Assembly (NCBI GenBank): GCA_964585225.1
Contig: CAZPCZ010000015.1
Coordinates: 1 to 23,875, forward strand
Direction: 5' to 3'
Length of the DNA stretch: 23,875 nt
From: CAZPCZ01 sp964585225
GTDB taxonomy: Bacteria > Patescibacteriota > Patescibacteriia > JACPHY01
Below, in pieces: positions 6,239-12,758 of the stretch; position 1 is the first letter of the stretch, and every line of letters starts with the position of its first letter. The position numbers and the translations under genes are program-made. The notes under the pieces were generated by a model that saw only the letters and a program-made list of their open reading frames with translations, was not told where the DNA came from and did no database searches.

Positions 6239-7518
6239 GCAGCATCTGGACACCGCGGAAACGCGATGAACCAATCGTCACGTCGCTGCTCGACGTCGAC
6301 TTCTACACGTTCACGATGCAGGCGTTCATCCGACGCTTCCATCGCGGGATCCACGTCACGCTCGGATTGCGGAACCGCACGGACGTCGCACTCGGGCGCC
6401 ACATCCGCGAGGAGGAGCTCCGCGAGCAGCTCGACCACGTGCGGACGCTCCGCGTCCAGCGCTCCGAGCTCCACTACCTCAACGGCACGTACGAGTACGA
6501 CACGCGCATGTTCGACCGTGAGTACATCGAATGGCTTGGGCGGCTCCAGCTCCCGGAGTACGATCTCGAGTACCTCCCGGATGGCAACATCCGGCTCGAG
6601 TTCGGCGGGGACTGGGAAGCCGCGCTCCATTGGGAGACCATCGGTCTCCCGATCCTCACGGAGCTCTACTTCGAGAGTTTGACCCGTGGCATGTCGCGTC
6701 TCGAGCGGGATGCCGTCATCGCCGAGGGTGTGCGGCGTCTCCACGAGAAGGTGCAGCTCGTCCAGCGTGCAGTCGCGAGCGATCACCCGGACTTCACGGT
6801 CGCGGAGTTCGGTACGCGCCGGCGCGCATTCCGTGTGTGGCAGCGCTACGTGGATGCGCGGCTCGCCGAGTCTCTGCCAGGGCACTACCTCGGCACCTCG
6901 AACACGAAGAACGCGATGGACCTCGGTCAAGAACCGAAGGGCACGAACGCACACCAGCTCCACATGGTGCTCGTCGCGCTCGCCTCGTCGGGCACCGACG
7001 ACGACATGCGCGAGGCCTCACGGAGAGTCTACCGCGACTGGTGGGAGATGTTCGGTCAGGGTCTCTCTATCGCACTGCCGGATACGTTCGGGAGCGCGTC
7101 GGGGCTCGCGGATCTCGGCGCGATCGGCGCGCGGGACTGGAAGGGGACGCGTCAGGATTCGGGGTCGCCGGAGCGGTACGCCGACCGGGCGGTCGCGTGG
7201 TACCGATCCCACGACGTGGACCCGCGTGGAAAGCTCATCCTCTTCTCGGATGCACTCGATATCCCTCGGGCACTCGAGCTCGATCACTACCGGCGAGGCG
7301 AGTTCCGGCGATCGTCCGCGATCGGGACGAACTTCACGAACGATTTTCCGATTCCGTCCGCGCTCGCGCTCGTGGTGAAGCCGCTCACCGCGAACGGCAT
7401 CGGCTGCCTGAAGATCTCGGACAACCCCGCGAAGTCGCAGGGCAACGCGGAACTCGTCGCGAGATACAAGCGCGTATACGCGTACCAGAAGGGCGAGTAC
7501 GCGAAATGCAGGTACTGA
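6235..7518 (+). CDS. pncB: Nicotinate phosphoribosyltransferase
   Basis: 427 aa from the ATG at 6235, chosen because it overlaps the Nudix stop and sits behind a strong GAAGGAGGTG site; the frame is open further upstream to 6208, but that start lies inside the Nudix gene. The enzyme makes nicotinate mononucleotide from nicotinate and PRPP, the entry step of NAD salvage. Seen: LDVDFYTFTMQ at the N-terminus, EFGTRRR in the middle, then LGTSN...PKGTNAHQ, with H240 at the place of the histidine phosphorylated in PncB, then PDTFGS and RQDSGSPE. These match PncB rather than the longer nicotinamide-using NadV/NAMPT pattern, although substrate choice is not proven by sequence. Confidence 0.92.
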   Translation: MSSIWTPRKRDEPIVTSLLDVDFYTFTMQAFIRRFHRGIHVTLGLRNRTDVALGRHIREEELREQLDHVRTLRVQRSELHYLNGTYEYDTRMFDREYIEWLGRLQLPEYDLEYLPDGNIRLEFGGDWEAALHWETIGLPILTELYFESLTRGMSRLERDAVIAEGVRRLHEKVQLVQRAVASDHPDFTVAEFGTRRRAFRVWQRYVDARLAESLPGHYLGTSNTKNAMDLGQEPKGTNAHQLHMVLVALASSGTDDDMREASRRVYRDWWEMFGQGLSIALPDTFGSASGLADLGAIGARDWKGTRQDSGSPERYADRAVAWYRSHDVDPRGKLILFSDALDIPRALELDHYRRGEFRRSSAIGTNFTNDFPIPSALALVVKPLTANGIGCLKISDNPAKSQGNAELVARYKRVYAYQKGEYAKCRY

Positions 7519-7531
7519 TCCGCCCCATTGA

Positions 7532-7564
7532 GGTGGTCCTCGCTCGGCAACGAGCAGGACCACC
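7532..7564 (+). terminator. Strong hairpin after pncB
   Basis: Left arm 7532-7546 and right arm 7551-7564 form a 14-bp stem with one bulged C and a GCAA loop. No T tract follows, so it may terminate weakly, or protect the pncB mRNA from 3' decay while allowing read-through to the radical SAM gene. Confidence 0.65.
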
Positions 7565-7679
7565 CCTCACCAGAGCAGCTGAATGCTCCAACACTAAGGG
7601 TTGGGGGCCACGGCTCCTGCGGTGAGGTTGCAGCGACCGAACATTCCATTCACCAATCAGCGCAACGACAGGAGGCGTC

Positions 7680-8633
7680 ATGAGAGTCAGCACACTGTCC
7701 ATCGTCGTCGGGACGCGGGCGTGCAACGCAAGTTGCCCGTTCTGCGTGTCCCGGATGACCGGGTTCGATGAATTGCCGGGCGTCGGCACGATCGACGCCA
7801 TCAACTTCGGCAAGGCGTGCCGCTTCGCGCAGATCGGCGGCACCACGAACGTCCTCATGACCGGCAAGGGCGAGCCCACGCTCTACCCCGACCAGGTTAC
7901 GCAGTTCCTCGATCTCCTCGCGCCGTGGGGGTTCCCGTTCATCGCGCTCCAGACGAACGCACTCGACATCGGGTGGCTCGTCCGCGACGGGAAGCCGAAG
8001 CACGCGAAGAAGCTCACCCGCGAGCTCCTCGTGGAGTGGCGGAGACGGGGCCTCGACACGATCGCGATCTCGGTCGTCTCCGAGAAGGCCGAGCACAACG
8101 CGGAGGTCTACCACAAGGATTACCCGGATCTCGCTCGCACGGTCGCGTTCCTCCACGAGCTCGGGTTCACGGTACGCCTCTGCGTCATGATGCAGCAGGG
8201 CTACGTGGACACGCCGGCACGCGTCGACGACATCCTCGCGTTCTGCCGAGCGAACGGGATCGAGCAGCTCACCGTTCGTCCGATCCGCAAACCGACCGCG
8301 CCGACGCACGACGATCTCGCGTCGAGGTACGTCGCGGAGCGTGGGCTCGACGAAGGCCAAGAACGCGTGATCGCGGAGGACGTCCGTCGGCGCGGCAAGC
8401 TCCTCCTCACGCTCTCGTTCGGCGCCGAGGTGTACGATATCGACGGCCAGAACTGTTGCCTGTCAGACTGCCTGACGATCGACGGTAGCGGCGAGGAGAT
8501 CCGCACGCTCATCGTCTACCCGGACGGACGGGTGACGCACGACTGGCAGTACGGTGGCGCCGTGCTCCTCCGTGGCGTCGGCGAGGAAGCGCGGCAGCAG
8601 CCGCTCGTCCAGCTCGGCGCCTCGCGGACGTAG
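7680..8633 (+). CDS. Radical SAM protein of unknown role
   Basis: 317 aa. Radical SAM enzymes use a [4Fe-4S] cluster to cleave S-adenosylmethionine. The cluster motif CNASCPFC (C15, C19, C22; CxxxCxxC) is complete, and GKGEPTLYPD at about residues 63-72 matches the usual GGEP-type SAM-binding loop. Near the C-terminus C259, C260 and C264 form a compact Cys group that could hold a second cluster or bind substrate. There is no SPASM-length C-terminal domain. Start ATG has an ACAGGAGG site. It sits between pncB and nadE, so a part in NAD or nucleotide metabolism is possible, but no known NAD pathway step needs it. The substrate is unknown. Confidence 0.85.
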   Translation: MRVSTLSIVVGTRACNASCPFCVSRMTGFDELPGVGTIDAINFGKACRFAQIGGTTNVLMTGKGEPTLYPDQVTQFLDLLAPWGFPFIALQTNALDIGWLVRDGKPKHAKKLTRELLVEWRRRGLDTIAISVVSEKAEHNAEVYHKDYPDLARTVAFLHELGFTVRLCVMMQQGYVDTPARVDDILAFCRANGIEQLTVRPIRKPTAPTHDDLASRYVAERGLDEGQERVIAEDVRRRGKLLLTLSFGAEVYDIDGQNCCLSDCLTIDGSGEEIRTLIVYPDGRVTHDWQYGGAVLLRGVGEEARQQPLVQLGASRT

Positions 8634-8653
8634 GCAGCGTTGGTGACCAGTGT

Positions 8654-8677
8654 GGCGGTCCAGAACATCGGACCGCC
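8654..8677 (+). terminator. Hairpin after the radical SAM gene
   Basis: GGCGGTCC (8654-8661) and GGACCGCC (8670-8677) form a perfect 8-bp stem with an 8-base loop. No T tract follows. Confidence 0.55.
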
Positions 8678-8678
8678 G

Positions 8679-8764
8679 CTCCCTTGAGGCGTGGTCCCCC
8701 CGTTTCTCCCCTTCTTGCAGAGGGGGAGCGAGAGGGGGAGTAATGGGACCACCCTTCAAGGGAG
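8679..8764. repeat. GC-rich hairpin repeat, copy R4, with 20-bp terminal inverted repeats
   Basis: The ends 8679-8698 and 8745-8764 are inverted repeats matching at 18 of 20 positions (CTCCCTTGAxGxGTGGTCCC). They enclose the family core (CTCCCC...AGAGGGGGAGCGAGAGGGGGAG). At 86 bp this looks like a small non-coding mobile or palindromic unit between the radical SAM gene and nadE. Confidence 0.7.
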
Positions 8765-8800
8765 TCAGTTCTGAACGATCATTCACAAGGAGAAACCACC

Positions 8801-10894
8801 ATGCGCACCGACTTCGGTTTCGTTCGTGTCGCCGCCGCGGTGCCGCGTGTACACGTTGCGGATCCCATGCGGAACGTCGAGGAGATCCTCAAGTTCTCCA
8901 GCAGGATCGACTACGGCGCGGTGCAGCTCGCGGTGTTCCCGGAGCTCTGCCTCACGGGGTACACGTGCGGCGACCTCTTCCACCAACGGTGGTTGCAGGA
9001 GCAGGCGCTCGCCGCACTCGACCGATTCCTCCACGGCGGGATGGCCTACGGCGTCGCGTACGTCGTCGGCATGCCGCTCGTCGTCGACGACCAGCTCTTC
9101 AACTGTGCGGTCGTCTGCGCGAACGGGGAGGTGCTCGCGGCCATCCCGAAGACCTACCTCCCGAACTACAAGGAGTTCTACGAGCAGCGCTGGTTCGCTC
9201 CGGCGGATCGGCTCCGCTCGCGGGAGGTCGAGCTCTTCGGTTCGCGTGTCCCCATCGGAACCGACGTGCTCATCGAGCTCACCCCGAGGAGCGACGGTAC
9301 GGGGAAGTCTCAGCGTCCGTTCTGTCGCGTCGGTGTCGAGATCTGCGAGGATCTCTGGATGCCGATCCCGCCGTCCTCGCACCACGCGCTCGCCGGCGCG
9401 ACGATCCTCGTGAACCCGTCGGCCTCGCCGATCGCAGTCGCGAAGGCGGACTACCGCCGGCAGCTCATCGGCCAGCAGTCGGCCCGCTGCATCGCGGGCT
9501 ACATCTACGCCGGCAGCGGACCGCACGAGTCGTCCGCGGACGTCGTGTTCGACGGCCACGCGGTCGTCGCGGAGAACGGGACGCTGCTCCAGGAGTCGGA
9601 GCGGTTCTCGTTCGCACCGCAGTTCGTCGTCGCGGACATTGACGTCGAGCGGCTCGATCGCGAACGCGCCATGACCGGAAGTTTCGGACAGGGCGTCGCG
9701 GCAGATCGTACCCCGTATCGCGTCGTGCGGGCCGAGGTGACCGGGGTCCGAGTTGAGGTCGCGCTCGAGCGCGCCGTGGACCCGCATCCGTTCGTCCCTT
9801 CCGACCCCGCGAAGCTCGACGAACGTTGCGAGGAGATCTTTGCGATCCAGGCAGCCGGACTCCGGCGTCGGCTTGAACACCTCGAGCGGCAGACCGGCAA
9901 GCGGGAGGTCGCGATCGGGATCTCCGGTGGGCTCGACTCGACGCTCGCGCTGCTCGTCACCGTCCGAGCGTTCGATGCACTCGGATGGAAGCGTAACGGC
10001 ATCCACGCGTACACGATGCCGGGGTTCGGGACGACCGACCGGACGAAAGGCAACGCGCACAAGCTGTGCAAGGCACTCAAGGTGCCGCTCCGTGAGGCGT
10101 CGATCGTCGAGGTCGCGGAGGCGATGCTCCGCGCCGAAGGCCACGAGCCGTGTCGCCGGTGCCTCAAGTGCGAGAACGCGCAGGCACGCGCTCGCACCGC
10201 GGTGCTCATGACGCACGGGTTCATCATCGGGACAGGCGATCTCTCGGAGATCGCGCTCGGCTGGTGCACGTACGGCGGCGACCAACTCGCGATGTACCAC
10301 GTGAACGCGGGTGTCCCGAAGACGCTCGTCAAGTACGTCGTCGGGTGGGTCGCGGAGCGCAGGTCGCTCGGGGATCCGGCAAGCGCAGTCCTCACGGACG
10401 TCATCGCGACGCCGATCTCACCGGAGCTCCTCCCGCCGGATGCGAAGGGGGACATCGCACAGAAGACGGAAGACCTCATCGGCCCGTACGACCTGCATGA
10501 CTTCTTCCTCTTCCACGTGCTCCGCAACGGCTTCGCACCCGCGAAGATCGCGTTCCTCGCGGAGCGAGGCTTCACGAATCGCTACGGCCGGTCGACGATC
10601 CTCCGGTGGCTCCGCGTGTTCTACGAGCGGTTCTTCGCCGCGCAGTTCAAGCGGAACGCCGCGCCGGACGGCCCGAAGGTCGGCTCCGTTGCGCTCTCCC
10701 AGCGCGGAGACTGGCGCATGCCGTCGGACATCGACGGCCGCGCGTGGCTCGAGGAGGTCGACCGGCTCATCGCCGAGTTCCCCGAGAGTGTCCAAAGTCG
10801 AACTTCGGACACCAGGACCGGCGCGCCGCCGAAGCGTCCCAAGCGCCGCGGTAGCCGCAAGTCCAACCGCGGCAAGACCAAGCGGAAGGCGTAG
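8801..10894 (+). CDS. nadE: Glutamine-dependent NAD(+) synthetase
   Basis: 697 aa, the length of two-domain, glutamine-using NadE (as in Mycobacterium) and far longer than the ammonia-only form. It amidates nicotinate adenine dinucleotide to NAD. The N-terminal nitrilase-type glutaminase has its triad: E48 in FPELCLTGY, K117 in KTYLPNY, C182 in GVEICEDLW. The synthetase domain has the PP-loop SGGLDS at 375-380. Start ATG has an AAGGAG site. The last ~35 residues are a basic Arg/Lys/Pro tail not typical of the family, and an inverted repeat (10788-10812) lies in the codons where the tail begins. With pncB it gives two of the three Preiss-Handler steps; the adenylyltransferase NadD is not in the window. 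Confidence 0.95.
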   Translation: MRTDFGFVRVAAAVPRVHVADPMRNVEEILKFSSRIDYGAVQLAVFPELCLTGYTCGDLFHQRWLQEQALAALDRFLHGGMAYGVAYVVGMPLVVDDQLFNCAVVCANGEVLAAIPKTYLPNYKEFYEQRWFAPADRLRSREVELFGSRVPIGTDVLIELTPRSDGTGKSQRPFCRVGVEICEDLWMPIPPSSHHALAGATILVNPSASPIAVAKADYRRQLIGQQSARCIAGYIYAGSGPHESSADVVFDGHAVVAENGTLLQESERFSFAPQFVVADIDVERLDRERAMTGSFGQGVAADRTPYRVVRAEVTGVRVEVALERAVDPHPFVPSDPAKLDERCEEIFAIQAAGLRRRLEHLERQTGKREVAIGISGGLDSTLALLVTVRAFDALGWKRNGIHAYTMPGFGTTDRTKGNAHKLCKALKVPLREASIVEVAEAMLRAEGHEPCRRCLKCENAQARARTAVLMTHGFIIGTGDLSEIALGWCTYGGDQLAMYHVNAGVPKTLVKYVVGWVAERRSLGDPASAVLTDVIATPISPELLPPDAKGDIAQKTEDLIGPYDLHDFFLFHVLRNGFAPAKIAFLAERGFTNRYGRSTILRWLRVFYERFFAAQFKRNAAPDGPKVGSVALSQRGDWRMPSDIDGRAWLEEVDRLIAEFPESVQSRTSDTRTGAPPKRPKRRGSRKSNRGKTKRKA
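10788..10812. repeat. Palindromic element inside the nadE coding tail
   Basis: GTGTCCAAAGT (10788-10798) and ACTTCGGACAC (10802-10812) pair with one mismatch around CGA. A sister palindrome with the same TGTCCAA start and a CGA loop is at 10983-11005, between genes. Confidence 0.65.
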
Positions 10895-10907
10895 CCTACG
10901 CCAACGA

Positions 10908-10935
10908 GGTCCCCAGCCCTCACCGGCTGGGGATC
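10908..10935 (+). terminator. Terminator after nadE
   Basis: An 11-bp stem (10908-10918 with 10925-10935, one G-U pair) has a 6-base loop. The first T run follows about 10 bases later (ATCAATTTTT). Confidence 0.75.
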
Positions 10936-10948
10936 TTCATGATCAATT

Positions 10949-10973
10949 TTTCCTCCTCTACTAGAGGGGGAGC
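10949..10973. repeat. GC-rich hairpin repeat, partial copy R5
   Basis: A CCTCCTC arm, a short loop and AGAGGGGGAGCG match one half of the family core; the GAGAGGGGG end is missing. It appears truncated just before the palindrome at 10983. Confidence 0.45.
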
Positions 10974-10982
10974 GCCCAACAA

Positions 10983-11005
10983 TGTCCAACATCGAATGTT
11001 GGACA
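10983..11005. repeat. Perfect 10-bp palindrome, sister of the one in nadE
   Basis: TGTCCAACAT and ATGTTGGACA are perfect reverse complements around CGA. The stretch 10895-11306 has no gene. It holds the nadE terminator, repeat R5, this palindrome, element R6 and the next promoter. Confidence 0.75.
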
Positions 11006-11010
11006 GATAA

Positions 11011-11234
11011 GGGATCACCTGCATTGCTTGGGGAGTGACGGGAGGAGCGTTCATGGGGGGCTCCGATGACGCACCGGTCGCCTCTGGGAAGGGGAGGTTG
11101 GGAGGGGTTACGAACGACTCGTAACTCCCCTTCACCCCCTCTTGCTCCAAGAGGGGGGAACCGGCACTCTCCATCACGCCCCTCCGATCCCCCATGTGTG
11201 TGCGGGGAGGTCCCCAAGAAATGCAGGTGATCCC
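11011..11234. repeat. 224-bp hairpin element R6 with 24-bp terminal inverted repeats
   Basis: The ends 11011-11034 and 11211-11234 are inverted repeats with one mismatch in 24 (GGGATCACCTGCATTxCTTG plus GGGA). Inside is the family core that shares a 42-base identical block with R2. A T run follows the right end, so the outer arms would also form a terminator-like stem. No coding frame is credible inside. It resembles a MITE-type element. Confidence 0.75.
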
Positions 11235-11244
11235 CTTTTTCCAC

Positions 11245-11274
11245 TTGTCACCCAGTGACGCTATTTGCTATACT
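11245..11274 (+). promoter_or_regulatory. Promoter of the DUF4143 ATPase gene
   Basis: TTGTCA (11245-11250), an 18-base spacer and TATACT (11269-11274). It lies just outside element R6. Confidence 0.65.
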
Positions 11275-11306
11275 ATAGTCAATGAAGTACCCGTATTTTT
11301 CAGTTT

Positions 11307-12437
11307 ATGTACATAGAGCAGAAACAGCTCAAAAACCTTCAAAAACTGCTTCAGCCAAATAAGGTCATTGTGGTGTATGGTCCACGCCGATGCGGGAAAA
11401 CGACGCTTCTCAATCACTTCGTGGAGACGTGCAGTGATCCCGTGCGTATGGTGAGTGGCGATGATCTCCTGGTGCGGGAGTACTTGAGCAGCCAATCCAT
11501 TCCACAGTTGAAGAATTTCGTTGGCAGTGCGTCACTCCTCATCATTGATGAAGCGCAGCGCATTCCGAACATCGGTCTCAACCTGAAAATCATCGTTGAT
11601 CACGTACCGGGGATACGCATCATCGCGACAGGGTCGTCCGTATTCGATCTCGCGCACCAACTCGGCGAGCCGCTGACCGGACGAAAGTTTACCCTCCGCC
11701 TGTATCCGATCGCACAGCTCGAGCTCGCTGCGCGTGAGGCACCACATGAAACCGCAGCGCTTCTGGAGACGCGACTGCGCTACGGTTCATACCCGGAAGT
11801 GCTCCTCGCGGATGGCGATGCCGCACGAGAACGATTACTCCAGGAAATCGTCGGTGATTACCTCTTCAAAGACATCCTCGCGCTCGAGGGCATTCGCCAT
11901 GCCAACAAGCTCGTGGGCCTCCTGCAGCTCCTCGCATTCCAGATCGGACACGACGTCTCCATGACGGAACTCGGCACGCAGCTCGGCATGAGCAAGAATA
12001 CGATCGAAAAGTACCTCGATCTCCTCGAGAAGGCCTTCGTCATTCTTCGCGTACGTGGATTCAGTCGAAACCTCAGGAAAGAAGTGACGAAACAACCACG
12101 GTACTTCTTCACCGACATCGGCATTCGGAACGCCGTCATCCGTAATTTCAATGCGCTCCGAATGCGAAATGACGCCGGAATGTTATGGGAGAACTACCTC
12201 GTCATGGAACGCGTGAAGCGACAGGAGTACCTCGATGCGCGTGCGAATAACTACTTTTGGCGGACGTACGCGCAGCAGGAAGTGGACTGGGTCGAGGAGC
12301 GAGATGGGCAACTCGCTGGCTACGAGATGAAGTGGGGTTCCGCACGGCCGCCTCTACCACGCGAGTGGCTCCGTACCTATTCGGACGCCACCTATCGCGT
12401 CATCACTCGAGAGAATTATCTCTCGTTCATCACGTAA
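11307..12437 (+). CDS. AAA ATPase with DUF4143 domain
   Basis: 376 aa. The N-terminal P-loop domain has Walker A GPRRCGKTT (G25-T33) and Walker B LLIIDEAQ (D81, E82), followed by a sensor-like ATGSS. The C-terminal half, with DYLFKDIL, a helix-turn-helix-like segment (MTELGTQLGMSKNTIEKYLDLL), the YFFTDIGIRNA block and a late nuclease-like EVDWVEERDG...YEMKWG, matches the AAA_14/DUF4143 family. That family is common in mobile or accessory regions and its cellular role is poorly known; the C-terminal pattern recalls restriction-endonuclease-like folds. No ribosome binding site is visible before the ATG. Base composition is more AT-rich than the neighbours, and repeat elements R6 and R7 lie on both sides, suggesting acquisition by transfer. 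Confidence 0.88.
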   Translation: MYIEQKQLKNLQKLLQPNKVIVVYGPRRCGKTTLLNHFVETCSDPVRMVSGDDLLVREYLSSQSIPQLKNFVGSASLLIIDEAQRIPNIGLNLKIIVDHVPGIRIIATGSSVFDLAHQLGEPLTGRKFTLRLYPIAQLELAAREAPHETAALLETRLRYGSYPEVLLADGDAARERLLQEIVGDYLFKDILALEGIRHANKLVGLLQLLAFQIGHDVSMTELGTQLGMSKNTIEKYLDLLEKAFVILRVRGFSRNLRKEVTKQPRYFFTDIGIRNAVIRNFNALRMRNDAGMLWENYLVMERVKRQEYLDARANNYFWRTYAQQEVDWVEERDGQLAGYEMKWGSARPPLPREWLRTYSDATYRVITRENYLSFIT

Positions 12438-12439
12438 CG

Positions 12440-12600
12440 TGAGACTGTAGAAATTCTTTCCGTTCTCTCCCCTTGGAGCAAGGGGAGGTGAGGAGGGGTT
12501 AGAGATCGTCTGTAACCCACCCTAACCCTCCCTTACCCTAAGGGAGGGGAACACCATCGTCCTCGCCATGACCAAACGTGTGGATTTTTCTACAGTCTCA
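12440..12600. repeat. 161-bp hairpin element R7 with perfect 14-bp terminal inverted repeats
   Basis: TGAGACTGTAGAAA (12440-12453) is the exact reverse complement of 12587-12600. Inside is a long imperfect hairpin of the GGGGAGG...AACCCTCCC type, the same family style as R2 and R6 but more diverged. It begins 2 bases after the ATPase stop codon and could also act as its terminator. The gene-free stretch 12438-12758 holds this element and the next promoter. Confidence 0.75.
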
Positions 12601-12688
12601 ATGTACGTCGGGAAAACTTGAGGCAAAATCTCTCACGATATTTCTTGACTTGGGTGGAGTATTCTGTGGCCATCCGGAGCGAGCGGAC

Positions 12689-12717
12689 TGGACATGCTTG
12701 CCTCCATGTGCTAGCAT
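12689..12717 (+). promoter_or_regulatory. Promoter of the AAA+/VWA two-gene unit
   Basis: TGGACA (12689-12694), a 17-base spacer and TAGCAT (12712-12717), about 35 bases of leader before the ATG. No clear ribosome binding site follows; the bases before the ATG are a CT run. Confidence 0.5.
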
Positions 12718-12758
12718 GAGGTGTTTATGGGACGATTGAATCGGATGTCCCTCTCTCT

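Noticed and set aside
10983..11005. Intrinsic terminator of nadE
   Set aside because: The palindrome has a three-base loop and no T tract, and a better terminator is at 10908-10935.
11282..11362. 26-codon frame starting 7 bases after the -10 box and overlapping the ATPase start
   Set aside because: The position is compatible with a leaderless small ORF, but there is no ribosome binding site, no recognisable product and only one example. Chance is more likely.
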